From Candidatus Saccharimonadota bacterium (GTDB lineage: Bacteria; Patescibacteriota; Saccharimonadia; Saccharimonadales; Saccharimonadaceae), in assembly GCA_905372785.1 (NCBI GenBank), contig CAJPQG010000004.1, forward strand, positions 1 through 64,000: a DNA stretch of 64,000 nt. The letters run 5' to 3'. Positions 1 to 8,637 of this stretch are shown piece after piece. The first letter of the stretch is position 1. Each line of letters begins with the position of its first letter. The notes beneath the pieces were generated by a model. The model did not search any database. It was given only the letters and a program-made list of their open reading frames with translations, and had not been told where the DNA came from. Both the position numbers and the translations under genes were made by a program.

Positions 1-1
1 G

Positions 2-151
2 AAAAGTGAAAAGCAGGGTAATACAAAGATTTATATGACCAACAAGCAATTCCCTATTTTTAAAGAGCTGCAAGGTATTGTGATTAAATCACACCAGCAG
101 ATGATAATGCGAACTCGTCGTTCATCGAACGATATTCACTCGCGGGGATAA
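2..151 (+). CDS. C-terminal end of an unidentified upstream protein (partial)
   Basis: An open frame runs in from the window edge and stops at TAA 149-151, four bases before the recJ start. The 49 visible residues are basic and polar, ending in SSNDIHSRG, with no recognisable domain. The close spacing to recJ suggests the two are co-transcribed. The fragment is too short to name. It could also be a chance open frame, but the abutting stop and start are typical of real neighbours. Confidence 0.5.
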   Translation, partial: KSEKQGNTKIYMTNKQFPIFKELQGIVIKSHQQMIMRTRRSSNDIHSRG

Positions 152-155
152 CTAC

Positions 156-1865
156 GTGAGTAATTTGTTTGAGACGCTCCTGGCTGTGCGTGGGTTGAGT
201 GACCCTGCAGTGCGGCAGGATTTTTTTATGCCCAATTATGATGCGGCCCATGATCCATTTTTGCTGCCCGACATGCTTCCAGCGGTGGAGCGGCTCATGC
301 AGGCGCATGAGCGTCATGAACGAATCGTAATTTATGGTGATTATGACATCGATGGGCTAACGGCAACGACGGTGCTGCTTGATGCTTTTGAGCAGTTTGG
401 TTTCAGCGACGTACAGGCGTTTATCCCGAACCGGTTTGTAGAGGGGTATGGCCTGACGATGGAAGCGGTAGACCGCATTATTGACACGATGCAGGCGCAA
501 CTGATTGTTACGGTGGACTGCGGTAGCCTGAGTGAGGCAGAAATTGTGCATACTAATGAGCGAGGGGTGGATATTATCGTGACTGACCACCACAATGTGG
601 CACCGGTGCAGCCGCCTGCAGTGGGGGTGATTAACCCAAAGCGCCTGCTGCAAGATTATCCAGATGAATATCATGAGTTTATATTGAAACCAGATTCAGC
701 ATATCAAGGGAAGCTGTACCCTTTTCTTGATTTAGCTGGCGTGGGGGTGGCTTTTAAACTAGTGCAGGCTTTGCAGACGCGGCTACCTGGACTACCTGCG
801 GGTCAAGAGAAATGGCTGCTTGACTTGGTGGCGCTGGGTACGGTATGTGATATCGTGACGTTACGCGATGAAAACCGCACCAATGTGTTTTGGGGGCTAA
901 AGGTATTAGCAAAAACACGGCGCCTGGGGCTTAAGGCACTCATGGCGGTGAGCGGCATTCGGCAAGAACAGGTGAAAGCGCGAGACCTTGGATTTGGCCT
1001 AGGGCCTCGTATGAACGCTGCTGGTCGATTAGACACAGCCGAGCATGCACTAACTATGCTACGGGCAACAGATAAGACTGCAGCTCTTGAGGCTGCCAGG
1101 CAGCTGGATGAGTTTAATGCTATGCGGCGTTCGCAGCAAGACGCAATTTTTAAGGAAGCGGTGCAGCAGGCTGAGCAGTATCAAGACGACCCAGTGCTTG
1201 TACTGAGCGGCCGAGGCTGGAATCACGGTATTATTGGTATTGTGGCCGCAAAAATAGTCGAGCAATATCACAAACCAACCTATGTATTAGAAGAGATGGA
1301 GTTTGAAGCCAAAGGTTCAGCGCGCAGTTTTGGTGATTTTTCTGTGGCTGATGCTATACGTGCGAGTGATGATATTATTACAAAAGGTGGCGGGCATAAA
1401 CTAGCTGCTGGTGTGACGCTGCCTGTCGCGGCTATTCCTGCATTTCGGCAGCGGGTCAACCAGTTTTATCAGAGTTTACAGTTGCAAGATCAGGCAGCAC
1501 TATTGCTTCCGCGCGAAGATGTGACGGCGCAACTTGGTGAGGTAACGGCAGAATTAGTTGCAGATATTACTCGTATGGAGCCGTTTGGGCCAGGTAACCC
1601 ACAGCCGATACTTCGCAGCAATCACCTATCAGTGGAGCAGGTGCGTCGCATGGGGAGCGAAGGCCAGCATGTAAAGCTAACGTTGCGTGACGAGACAGGG
1701 CAATTGCAGATGATTGCGTTTGCTGCCCCAGAGCATTTTTTTGTGCAGCCTGGCCAAGTGGTAGATGTGTGGTATCAACCGATAGAGAACGAGTGGCGTG
1801 GCGTGCGCCAGGTAGAAGGGCGATTGCTGCACCTGGCTCCGAGTGAGGTGATGGCAGGCGCTTAG
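156..1865 (+). CDS. recJ: Single-stranded-DNA-specific exonuclease RecJ
   Basis: RecJ is a 5'-3' ssDNA exonuclease of recombination and mismatch repair in the cytoplasm. The DHH phosphoesterase core is clear: GDYDIDG at about residues 61-67 and VTDHH at about 142-146 supply the metal-binding aspartates and histidines. The DHHA1 signature GGGHKLAAG is at about 411-419, followed by an OB-like C-terminal domain. Length 569 aa is normal for the family. The start is GTG at 156, giving MSNLFETL, and the protein aligns with the usual RecJ N terminus from there. It follows an upstream partial gene by four bases. RecO, a partner in RecF-type repair, is also encoded in this window. Confidence 0.95.
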   Translation: MSNLFETLLAVRGLSDPAVRQDFFMPNYDAAHDPFLLPDMLPAVERLMQAHERHERIVIYGDYDIDGLTATTVLLDAFEQFGFSDVQAFIPNRFVEGYGLTMEAVDRIIDTMQAQLIVTVDCGSLSEAEIVHTNERGVDIIVTDHHNVAPVQPPAVGVINPKRLLQDYPDEYHEFILKPDSAYQGKLYPFLDLAGVGVAFKLVQALQTRLPGLPAGQEKWLLDLVALGTVCDIVTLRDENRTNVFWGLKVLAKTRRLGLKALMAVSGIRQEQVKARDLGFGLGPRMNAAGRLDTAEHALTMLRATDKTAALEAARQLDEFNAMRRSQQDAIFKEAVQQAEQYQDDPVLVLSGRGWNHGIIGIVAAKIVEQYHKPTYVLEEMEFEAKGSARSFGDFSVADAIRASDDIITKGGGHKLAAGVTLPVAAIPAFRQRVNQFYQSLQLQDQAALLLPREDVTAQLGEVTAELVADITRMEPFGPGNPQPILRSNHLSVEQVRRMGSEGQHVKLTLRDETGQLQMIAFAAPEHFFVQPGQVVDVWYQPIENEWRGVRQVEGRLLHLAPSEVMAGA

Positions 1866-1875
1866 CGATTTTATT

Positions 1876-1904
1876 TTGCATTGCCGCGTGGAATCTGGTA
1901 GACT
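1876..1904 (+). promoter_or_regulatory. rpsU promoter, near-leaderless
   Basis: TTGCAT at 1876-1881, 17-bp spacer, TAGACT at 1899-1904. The rpsU ATG begins 9 bases after the -10 box, so the mRNA leader would be only a few nucleotides and no Shine-Dalgarno sequence fits. Confidence 0.6.
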
Positions 1905-1913
1905 AGTACCCAT

Positions 1914-2129
1914 ATGGTACAAGTAACACGTAAAGATGAACGAGAAGCAAACGACAATATTATTCGTCGTTTTAACCGCAAAGTTTTGCAAAGCGGTGTG
2001 CTAGCTGAGGCAAAGGCATCAATGCGCTTTAGCAAGCCAATATCAAAGACTGAGCGTCGCAAGAAGGCGATTGTACGCCGTGAGCGCAAAGCTGAAAAGC
2101 TAGCAAAGGCACGCCTCGGGCTACGCTAA
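1914..2129 (+). CDS. rpsU: 30S ribosomal protein bS21
   Basis: A very basic 71-residue protein with the S21 pattern: a short N terminus, then repeated Arg/Lys helices (ERRKKAIVRRERKAEKL). bS21 sits near the platform of the 30S subunit close to the anti-Shine-Dalgarno helix and aids initiation. It is followed 10 bp later by yqeY, a common bacterial pairing. Its own promoter lies just upstream and predicts an almost leaderless mRNA. Confidence 0.9.
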   Translation: MVQVTRKDEREANDNIIRRFNRKVLQSGVLAEAKASMRFSKPISKTERRKKAIVRRERKAEKLAKARLGLR

Positions 2130-2139
2130 CCTAGTAACT

Positions 2140-2595
2140 ATGTCGCTGAAAGACACGATAACCGCCGATATGAAGTCTGCCTTGCTAGGCGGACGTCGTT
2201 TCGAGGGAGATGTATTGCGCAATATACGCGCTGCTATTCTGGACGCCGAAGTAGCCGCTGGGAAGCGGGAAACAGGCCTCTCCGATGATGAGATTGTCGC
2301 AGTCCTATTGCGCGAGGCTAAAAAGCGCAAGGAAAGTATTGCGATTTACACCGAGAATGGTCGCACGGATCTTGCCGAAGCTGAACAGGCTGAATTGCAT
2401 GTCATTCAGCCATATTTGCCGCAGATGTTCACTGAGCAGGAGGTCGCTTCATTGGTTGATGAGGTTCTGCAGACTATGTCTGTTCAGGGCCCACAAGATA
2501 TGGGCAAGGTTATCGGCGTAGTGAAGCAAAAGGCAGGCGCCCAGGCTGATGGTGCGCTTGTTGCTAAAGTCGTCAAGCAGCGATTAATGCAGTAG
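2140..2595 (+). CDS. yqeY: GatB/YqeY domain protein
   Basis: This 151-aa protein is a stand-alone YqeY: a helical domain related to the tail of GatB, the tRNA-dependent amidotransferase subunit. Visible family features are the N-terminal helix MSLKDTITADMKSALL, the central RKESIAIYTENGRTDL block and the QPYLPQMF segment. Family members probably bind tRNA, but no precise function is established. It lies between rpsU and adk in a run of translation and nucleotide genes. Confidence 0.9.
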   Translation: MSLKDTITADMKSALLGGRRFEGDVLRNIRAAILDAEVAAGKRETGLSDDEIVAVLLREAKKRKESIAIYTENGRTDLAEAEQAELHVIQPYLPQMFTEQEVASLVDEVLQTMSVQGPQDMGKVIGVVKQKAGAQADGALVAKVVKQRLMQ

Positions 2596-2622
2596 TAAGC
2601 TAATAACACAAAAAGGATAGAT

Positions 2623-3174
2623 ATGATTTTATTGTTTGGACCAACTGGCGCTGGCAAAAGTGTACAAGGCCAGATGTTAGCAGTGCGCATGGGCTGGAAA
2701 TGGCTTTCTACTGGCCAGATGCTTCGCGGAAGTAGTGACCCTGCTGTGATTGAGATCCTTAAATCTGGTGAACTGGTTAGTGACGAGCTGACATATGAAG
2801 TATTTGATGAGGCTGTGCAAAGTGCAAAGCAGCATAAGTTTGCAAACATTATCGTAGATGGATTTCCACGCACAAAGGCTCAGGCCGAGTGGCTGGCAGA
2901 ATATTTGCGCAAGCAGGGCGAAACGATCGACCTTGTAGTGGCGCTTGAGGTTCCAGAAAGTGAAATTATGAACCGCCTCAGTAAGCGCGGTCGCATGGAA
3001 GACACGCCGGAGACGATCGCTCGTCGTATGCATATTTATCGACGTAAGATGTACCCAGTGCTTGGTATTTTTGCTGAAGATGGCATCAAAATTGTGCACC
3101 TGGACGGCACAGGTACTGCTGGTGAAGTGCACGACAAGATCTATGATGAAGTAATGCATACACTAGAGGGCTAG
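2623..3174 (+). CDS. adk: Adenylate kinase (short-LID type)
   Basis: Catalyses ATP + AMP to 2 ADP in the cytoplasm. The P-loop GPTGAGKS lies at residues 6-13 and the NMP-binding DGFPRT motif near 84-89. At 183 aa it lacks the long zinc-type LID insertion; the arginine-rich RLSKRGRMEDTPETIARRM stretch serves as a short lid. The start has the upstream site AAAAGGAT. It is followed 5 bp later by map, echoing the adk-map pairing seen in many ribosomal operons. Another nucleoside monophosphate kinase cannot be wholly excluded, but the motif set favours Adk. Confidence 0.85.
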   Translation: MILLFGPTGAGKSVQGQMLAVRMGWKWLSTGQMLRGSSDPAVIEILKSGELVSDELTYEVFDEAVQSAKQHKFANIIVDGFPRTKAQAEWLAEYLRKQGETIDLVVALEVPESEIMNRLSKRGRMEDTPETIARRMHIYRRKMYPVLGIFAEDGIKIVHLDGTGTAGEVHDKIYDEVMHTLEG

Positions 3175-3179
3175 CAGTT

Positions 3180-3932
3180 ATGCAACCGCAAAAAACACCT
3201 GAACAAATCGAGGCCATGCGTGCTGGCGGCCGTATTTTGGCGCAAATTTTTACTGATATTCGCGGGCATGTCCATGCCGGAATGACAGAAAAAGAAGTGG
3301 ATGCATTTGTCGCGCAGCGAATTACAGAGTATGGTGCCGAGGCAACCTATAAAACGCCGGAAGTAAATTTTCCAGCTAGTATTTGCATCAGCACTAATGA
3401 TGAAATTGTACACGGTGTGCCGACAGATTATGCGTTTCAGGCTGGCGATGTTGTCAGTTTTGATTTGGTTATCACCTACCGGGGCATGAAAACAGATAGT
3501 GCCTTTACGATGGTGGTTGATGAGGAGCCTTCGGGAGCAGTGAAACATCTGTTAACTTACACCGAGCGCAGTTTATATGCGGGTATCGAGGCGATTACTG
3601 GCCCGGTGCACACTGGCACTATTGGCGCTGCAGTAGAGAAGGTGCTGCGCAAGGGTAAATTAGGCATTATCACCGACCTCGTTGGTCACGGTGTCGGCCT
3701 TGAGATGCACATGCCTCCAGAGGTACCTAATTTTGGTAAGGCTGGCCGCGGTGTACTGCTGCAACCTGGCGACACAATTGCGATTGAGCCAATGGCGACA
3801 CTTGGCTCGCCACGCATTTACACCGATCGTAGCGACGGCTGGACGATTTTAGCGCGCGATGGCAGCCTGGCAGCACACTTTGAACACACGGTGCTGATTA
3901 CTGAAACAGGTGCTGAAATCCTCACGATATAA
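3180..3932 (+). CDS. map: Methionine aminopeptidase type I
   Basis: Removes the initiator methionine from nascent proteins with two active-site metals. The family ligands are visible in order: Asp in VVSFDLVI, Asp in KTDSAFT, His in GHGVGLEMHMPP, Glu in AIEPMAT and Glu in HFEHTVLIT. Length 250 aa is standard for type Ia, with no N-terminal SH3 or zinc-finger extension. It sits 5 bp after adk and is probably co-transcribed with it. The next gene, ftsA, has its own promoter. Confidence 0.95.
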   Translation: MQPQKTPEQIEAMRAGGRILAQIFTDIRGHVHAGMTEKEVDAFVAQRITEYGAEATYKTPEVNFPASICISTNDEIVHGVPTDYAFQAGDVVSFDLVITYRGMKTDSAFTMVVDEEPSGAVKHLLTYTERSLYAGIEAITGPVHTGTIGAAVEKVLRKGKLGIITDLVGHGVGLEMHMPPEVPNFGKAGRGVLLQPGDTIAIEPMATLGSPRIYTDRSDGWTILARDGSLAAHFEHTVLITETGAEILTI

Positions 3933-4008
3933 GCAGTGGATGTAATAATATCAACGTTACGCAGTAAAAAAGGTGACACTATCGCCCCTGGAATATACGG
4001 TTTCGTTG

Positions 4009-4037
4009 TTTAAATTTTTAACCATAAACGATATAAT
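4009..4037 (+). promoter_or_regulatory. ftsA promoter, leaderless
   Basis: TTTAAA at 4009-4014, 17-bp spacer, perfect TATAAT at 4032-4037. Only six bases separate the -10 box from the ftsA ATG at 4044, so transcription should begin at or next to the start codon. Confidence 0.7.
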
Positions 4038-4043
4038 AGTACT

Positions 4044-5303
4044 ATGCAAGAAAAAGCTCGGTATGTAGTTGGCGTCGACATCGGCACAACTGCCACACGC
4101 TGCGTCGTGGGGCAGTTTTATGATGAAGATGATTCGATCACTATTGTGGCGGCTAATGAAGTGCCCGGCGGGGGTATGCGTAAGGGGGTCGTCTCGCAAA
4201 TGACTGCAGTCGCGCAGTCGGTAGATGATGTGCTGGTAAAAGTGGAAAGTCTGCTTGGCCACCGGTTAGATTCAGCCTCAGCTAGTATTAATGGTGCTGA
4301 TATCTTAGGTCAACCAGTCAGCGGAATGGTGGTGTTGGGAGCGCCAGAGCGTGCTGTCGAGGAAGCGGATATTCAGCGCCTAGAACACAATGCTGCTGTT
4401 GGTATGGTTCCAGAGAATCGCAAAATTCTCGAAACAGTGTCGCACCAGTTTACGGTCAATGGCCAGGGTGGCGTAAAAGATCCGATTGATATGGTCGGGA
4501 GCCGACTGGAGATGAAAGGATATGTTGTTTCGGCTTTGCAGCCACATGTCACGACAATTGAAAAGACTTTTGATACGGTAGAGCTGGCTTTAAATTCATT
4601 GGCGCCGCCAGCACTGGCAGCTGCGCGAGTGGTGTTAACGCCACAACAGCGCGATAATGGCGTAGCGCTAATTGATATTGGCGCGGCGACGACAGGTGTT
4701 GCAATTTTTGAAGGTGGTGATTTGCAATATTTGTCGGTTATTCCACTGGGTGGCGAACAAATTACCAATGACTTAGCGGTCGGGTTGCAGGTAGAGCCGA
4801 GTCTCGCTGAACGAATCAAACGCGAGCAGGGATATGCTACCCTAGGTATTTACGATGAAGATGATGAAGACAGCGTTGTTGAAATTAAAGACGGCAACCA
4901 AACGTTGACATTTTCACGTCAAGAAATCGATGAAATTATTGGAGCGCGCCTAGAGGAGATTTTCGAGCGAATCGCTAAAGAGCTTAAGAAGTCTGGCCTA
5001 GCACGGCGACTGCCAAGTGGTACGGTACTCATTGGCGGCGTCTCGCATATGACCGGCATCGTAGAGCTTGCCAAATCGCAGCTGAAATTAGCAGCACGCC
5101 TGGGGCAGCTGAAGGATGTTGAGAGCGTTATTGATGGTATCGATGAGCTTACCTTCGCTGGAGCAGTTGGCCTGATGATGGTAGACAGTCAAGTGGGGCA
5201 GTACAGTGATGAACCTGCTACGCACGGGGGGCAAGTGGCCAGTGAGGCACTTGGTCGTGCACGTGGCTTTTTCCATAATCTGATAGATAGATTTAAGCCA
5301 TAA
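4044..5303 (+). CDS. ftsA: Cell division protein FtsA
   Basis: FtsA is the actin-like protein that tethers FtsZ to the membrane. The N-terminal nucleotide-binding loop reads VGVDIGTTATRCVVG, the second phosphate loop LIDIGAATTGVAIF lies near residue 210, and a late GTVLIGGVSHMTG motif fits the adenosine site. Length 419 aa is normal. The C terminus GFFHNLIDRFKP is a plausible amphipathic membrane-targeting helix. It precedes ftsZ by about 55 bp, the usual order. Confidence 0.93.
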   Translation: MQEKARYVVGVDIGTTATRCVVGQFYDEDDSITIVAANEVPGGGMRKGVVSQMTAVAQSVDDVLVKVESLLGHRLDSASASINGADILGQPVSGMVVLGAPERAVEEADIQRLEHNAAVGMVPENRKILETVSHQFTVNGQGGVKDPIDMVGSRLEMKGYVVSALQPHVTTIEKTFDTVELALNSLAPPALAAARVVLTPQQRDNGVALIDIGAATTGVAIFEGGDLQYLSVIPLGGEQITNDLAVGLQVEPSLAERIKREQGYATLGIYDEDDEDSVVEIKDGNQTLTFSRQEIDEIIGARLEEIFERIAKELKKSGLARRLPSGTVLIGGVSHMTGIVELAKSQLKLAARLGQLKDVESVIDGIDELTFAGAVGLMMVDSQVGQYSDEPATHGGQVASEALGRARGFFHNLIDRFKP

Positions 5304-5360
5304 GTGGTATACTGGGAATAAACGGGATAGAAAACGAAAGATAGATAAAGAGAGGGAGTG

Positions 5361-6611
5361 ATGCCTGAGATAAAACCAAGTGAGATACAGACGGTGGCCA
5401 AGATTAAAGTGGTCGGTGTGGGTGGCGCCGGCGGCTCGGCTGTGAACCGCATGAAAGATGCTGGTTTTACTGATGTCGAATTTATTGCAATGAACACCGA
5501 TGCTCAGGCACTCCATAACTCTCGCGCTGATGTAAAGATCCACCTCGGGCAGGAGACTACCGGTGGGCTTGGTGCAGGTGCTGATCCAACGGTAGGTGAG
5601 CGTGCCGCTGAAGAATCACGTGATGATATCCGTCGGTCGCTCGAAGGCGCTGATATGGTTTTTGTGGCTATTGGTGCTGGTGGTGGTACCGGTTCTGGTG
5701 CTGGCTATGTGGTTGCCGAAATCGCCCGCGAAATGGGTATTTTGGTGGTCGGTGTGGCGACACGTCCCTTTAGCTTTGAGGGAGAAAAGCGCCGCGTTAA
5801 CGCTGAATGGGCGATTCAACACCTCGGCCGCTCGGTGGATACGCTGATTACTATTCCAAATGATCGCTTACTGCAGACTATCGATCGCAGTACACCACTG
5901 CTTGAGACATTTAAGATTGCCGATGACGTACTACGTCAGGGTGTGCAGGGAATCTCAGAGCTGATTACCGAGCACGGTATGATTAACCTGGACTTTGCAG
6001 ACGTAAAGGCTATTATGAGTAATGCTGGTTCTGCACTGATGGGTATTGGTCGCGCACAGGGTGAAGGACGTGCTGCCAAGGCTGCACAGCAGGCGATTGA
6101 GTCACCGCTGATTGAGGTGTCAATTGATGGTGCAAAGGGTGTGCTATTTAATATTACTGGTGGCTACGATATGGCAACGGCAGAGATCGACGAAGCTGCT
6201 GAGATTATTACGAGTGCAGTAAGTCCAGATGCTAACATCATCTTTGGTACAACGTTGAAACCAGAGATGGAAGACGAACTTATTATTACGGTGATTGCGA
6301 CCGGATTTGATAGTGAAACCTTTGAACAGGCGGTTGCCTCACCGTCGGCGCTACAGCCCCCCGCACCAGCTCTTCGTGAGCATCGGGAGACTACTATAGC
6401 GCCGCTGAATACTCCAGCCGAAGAGCCTGAAACAGAACATGAAGAGCCTGATGAAGAAGACACAAAGGCAAAGGATGAGCACGTAAGTCCAGTTTCTGAT
6501 TTCGGCAGCGAGCCAGAGTATAATATTTGGTCAAACGTCACAGATGAGCCAAACGACGAGGACGAGGACGACACACCGGCCTTCCTGCGTCGTCGCAAGA
6601 GGAGCAAGTAG
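5361..6611 (+). CDS. ftsZ: Cell division protein FtsZ
   Basis: Tubulin-like GTPase that forms the division ring. The GTP-binding signature GAGGGTGSGAG is near residue 105, and the T7-loop region NLDFADVKAIM follows near 210. The C-terminal linker is rich in Glu/Asp and ends in a basic tail with the conserved PAFLRRR peptide, which binds FtsA. Length is 416 aa. A GTG lies one codon upstream; I chose the ATG because GAGAGGGAG precedes it at normal spacing. It is followed by nrdR. Confidence 0.95.
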   Translation: MPEIKPSEIQTVAKIKVVGVGGAGGSAVNRMKDAGFTDVEFIAMNTDAQALHNSRADVKIHLGQETTGGLGAGADPTVGERAAEESRDDIRRSLEGADMVFVAIGAGGGTGSGAGYVVAEIAREMGILVVGVATRPFSFEGEKRRVNAEWAIQHLGRSVDTLITIPNDRLLQTIDRSTPLLETFKIADDVLRQGVQGISELITEHGMINLDFADVKAIMSNAGSALMGIGRAQGEGRAAKAAQQAIESPLIEVSIDGAKGVLFNITGGYDMATAEIDEAAEIITSAVSPDANIIFGTTLKPEMEDELIITVIATGFDSETFEQAVASPSALQPPAPALREHRETTIAPLNTPAEEPETEHEEPDEEDTKAKDEHVSPVSDFGSEPEYNIWSNVTDEPNDEDEDDTPAFLRRRKRSK

Positions 6612-6641
6612 TAGATGGCTCGTCGGAAGGAGGTTCCCATG

Positions 6642-7106
6642 CAGGTATATCGTGCGCTCAACTCGGTCAATATTGGTGACTCGAGGGTTATTGAGTCGCG
6701 CGAAGTAGGGGGTGGTGTTGCGATTCGTCGTCGCCGTGAATCCCCAGACGGCAAGCGGTTTACAACATATGAGCGTATTGAAATGCCCCATCTAGTAGTG
6801 ATAAAGAAGGGTGGCGTTCGTGAGCTATTTGATCGCGAAAAGCTGACTCAAGCGATTCACCGCTCTGTGGGCAAGTTTTTTGATGATGAAGCCGCTATTG
6901 ATAAAGTGGTATCCACAGTAGAAGATGAACTATATAGCCGTAAAGAGACCGAAATTACCTCGAAGACAGTGGGTGATTTGGTGCTCGATCAATTGGCTAC
7001 ACTTAATGAAGTAGCCTACGTTCGGTTTGCTAGTGTGTACCGCGAGTTTAAAACGCTCGATGAATTTGAGGCCATTTTGGCAGAACGAAAGGAAAAAGAA
7101 GCCTAA
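6642..7106 (+). CDS. nrdR: NrdR-like ATP-cone protein lacking the zinc-ribbon cysteines
   Basis: NrdR represses ribonucleotide reductase genes through an N-terminal zinc ribbon and an ATP cone. Here the family landmarks AIRRRRE, KRFTTYERIE and NEVAYVRFASVYREF are intact, as is the ATP-cone body. All four zinc-binding cysteines are missing: the usual CPxC pair aligns with VYRA, and the second pair with ESPDGK. The start at 6642 (MQVYRA) is chosen because AAGGAGG lies just upstream and it matches the family N terminus; an ATG at 6615 would add nine residues. It overlaps the next gene by one base. The DNA-binding mode must differ from classical NrdR, or the protein acts only through the cone. 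Confidence 0.8.
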   Translation, partial: QVYRALNSVNIGDSRVIESREVGGGVAIRRRRESPDGKRFTTYERIEMPHLVVIKKGGVRELFDREKLTQAIHRSVGKFFDDEAAIDKVVSTVEDELYSRKETEITSKTVGDLVLDQLATLNEVAYVRFASVYREFKTLDEFEAILAERKEKEA

Positions 7107-7372
7107 TGATTATTCACCTGTTTTATAGTTTGTCCCGCGATGAAGCGCAACTTATTCATTTCGGTAATCACGCAGCGCAGACAACGCGAGCACAATTTTT
7201 TACTCATCAACAGGGCACCCCAGAGGGAGATCAGCTAATTCGCCAGTACGGTATTCGGCAGTTCCCAGCGGCCCTGTTTTGTTATGATAACGGTAATCCT
7301 ATTACGCAGCCGTTTGAGGGTCGATTACCTGATGCTTCGGAGATAGAGCGCATTGAGCGAACCCGTCGCTAA
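7106..7372 (+). CDS. Small thioredoxin-fold-like protein without a CxxC motif
   Basis: An 88-aa protein with the second half of a thioredoxin-like pattern: IRQYGIRQFPAALFCYDNG resembles the strand with cis-proline, followed by PFEGRLPDASEIERI as a final helix. No CxxC active site is present, and the only cysteine is in ALFCYD. It overlaps the nrdR stop by one base and the following VKOR gene by 20 bases, so it is very likely co-translated with VKOR. A structural or substrate-binding role beside the disulfide enzyme is my inference. Confidence 0.6.
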   Translation: MIIHLFYSLSRDEAQLIHFGNHAAQTTRAQFFTHQQGTPEGDQLIRQYGIRQFPAALFCYDNGNPITQPFEGRLPDASEIERIERTRR

Positions 7373-7991
7373 TCAACCATCATCTACGCAGGCAGCGGCG
7401 CGGCATCGTCGCTGGCCTGTGTTCCTGGTGCTACTCATCGTATCGGTGCTGGGGTTCGTAGCCTCATTTGTGCTGTCTATTGAGTCACTTCAGCTGGCTA
7501 AAAACCCAGACGCAGCATTAGCCTGCAATCTAAATGCGACAGTCAATTGTGCAACAGTGGCCAAACACCCATCGGCGTCACTGCTCGGATTTCCGAACAG
7601 TTTTATTGGCATTGCGGCCGAAGCTGTAATGATTACTGTAGCGCTGCTTGGGTTATTTGGTGGCCGGTTGCCAAAAAAGTTCACGCTGCTTATGACGATT
7701 GGCGTTACTGCTGGTTGGTTGTTCGCACTGTGGCTATTTATAACAAGCGCCTTTGTTATTGGGGCACTTTGCCCGTGGTGTTTGGTTATTACAAGCACGA
7801 TGACTATTATGTGGGTGATGATACTGCGGCTTGCCTCCATTGATCAGGCACTGCCACTTCCGAAAAAAATACAACAGGTATTAGTTCAGAAAATAGTAAA
7901 ATCTGGCCTAGATATTGTAGTACTCGTTGCGCTACTAACAACATTAGCAGCTGTTATTATCGTAAAGTATGGCGATGCGCTGTTTGGGTAA
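7353..7991 (+). CDS. Vitamin K epoxide reductase (VKOR) family membrane protein
   Basis: Bacterial VKOR reoxidises a DsbA/thioredoxin-like partner with quinone to make disulfides outside the membrane. The protein has a short cytosolic N terminus and four to five membrane segments. The loop pair Cys58/Cys66 (ACNLNATVNC) and the active-site CPWC at 140-143 match the family. The start is TTG at 7353, within the end of the preceding gene, with GGAGATAGAG upstream; no better start lies before the first membrane helix. At 212 aa it has only the VKOR domain, with no fused thioredoxin domain. Confidence 0.88.
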   Translation: MSEPVANQPSSTQAAARHRRWPVFLVLLIVSVLGFVASFVLSIESLQLAKNPDAALACNLNATVNCATVAKHPSASLLGFPNSFIGIAAEAVMITVALLGLFGGRLPKKFTLLMTIGVTAGWLFALWLFITSAFVIGALCPWCLVITSTMTIMWVMILRLASIDQALPLPKKIQQVLVQKIVKSGLDIVVLVALLTTLAAVIIVKYGDALFG

Positions 7992-8003
7992 CGCGGAGGT
8001 AGT

Positions 8004-8597
8004 ATGGCTGTAGTGCGCTGCGCGTGGGCTCAAGGCAGCCAAGCCGAGCAGGTCTACCACGACACCGAGTGGGGTGTACCGCTGTATGATGACCAGAAAT
8101 TATTTGAGCTGCTCTGCCTGGAGGGTGCACAGGCTGGCCTGAGCTGGAGTACGATTTTGGCTAAGCGGGCGGGCTACCAGCAGGCCTTTTACCAATTTGA
8201 AATTACAAAAGTAGCCGCCATGACGGATGCGGAGCTGGAGGCGCTCACCCAGGACGCGCGCATCGTCCGCAACCGGCGCAAAATTTATGCGGTGCGCAGC
8301 AATGCCCAGGCGGCGCTGCGGGCCGCTCGTCAGCACGGTAGTTTGCAGGCCTACCTATGGGGCCTGGCGGGTGGCGCGCCGGTGCAAAATCACTGGCATA
8401 CTGCAAGCGATGTGCCTGCCGATACGACTACATCCCAAGCAATGAGCGCGCAACTCAAGCGTGATGGGTTTAGCTTTGTGGGCCCAACCACGTGCTACGC
8501 CTTTATGCAGGCCGCGGGGATGGTGAATGACCACGTGGTGGGGTGTTTTCGATATGAAGAGTGCGCGGCACTTGGTAGCAAGGGCAATCGGGAATAG
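8004..8597 (+). CDS. tag: DNA-3-methyladenine glycosylase I
   Basis: Tag excises 3-methyladenine from alkylated DNA. The N terminus RCAWAQGS...YHDTEWGVPLYDDQKLFELL and the QAGLSWSTIL motif are typical. The helix-hairpin-helix region and the C-terminal FVGPTTCYAFMQAAGMVNDH segment are in place. Zinc ligands expected from the family are Cys in RCAW, His in YHDTEW, and His/Cys in NDHVVGCF. Length 197 aa is standard. GGAGG lies seven bases before the ATG. It follows VKOR by 12 bp. Confidence 0.95.
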   Translation: MAVVRCAWAQGSQAEQVYHDTEWGVPLYDDQKLFELLCLEGAQAGLSWSTILAKRAGYQQAFYQFEITKVAAMTDAELEALTQDARIVRNRRKIYAVRSNAQAALRAARQHGSLQAYLWGLAGGAPVQNHWHTASDVPADTTTSQAMSAQLKRDGFSFVGPTTCYAFMQAAGMVNDHVVGCFRYEECAALGSKGNRE

Positions 8598-8602
8598 ATA
8601 TA

Positions 8603-8631
8603 TTGAAGAGTAGCACCAGTAGTCGTATACT
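8603..8631 (+). promoter_or_regulatory. Promoter of the LiaF-like gene, leaderless
   Basis: TTGAAG at 8603-8608, 17-bp spacer, TATACT at 8626-8631, then six bases to the ATG at 8638. No ribosome binding site fits between promoter and start, so the transcript should be leaderless. Confidence 0.65.
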
Positions 8632-8637
8632 GAGGCC

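Noticed and set aside
6164..6754. Long open frame (196 codons) on the minus strand across the ftsZ 3' end
   Set aside because: It mirrors the Asp/Glu-rich ftsZ tail, giving a Ser-rich low-complexity product, and has no ribosome site.
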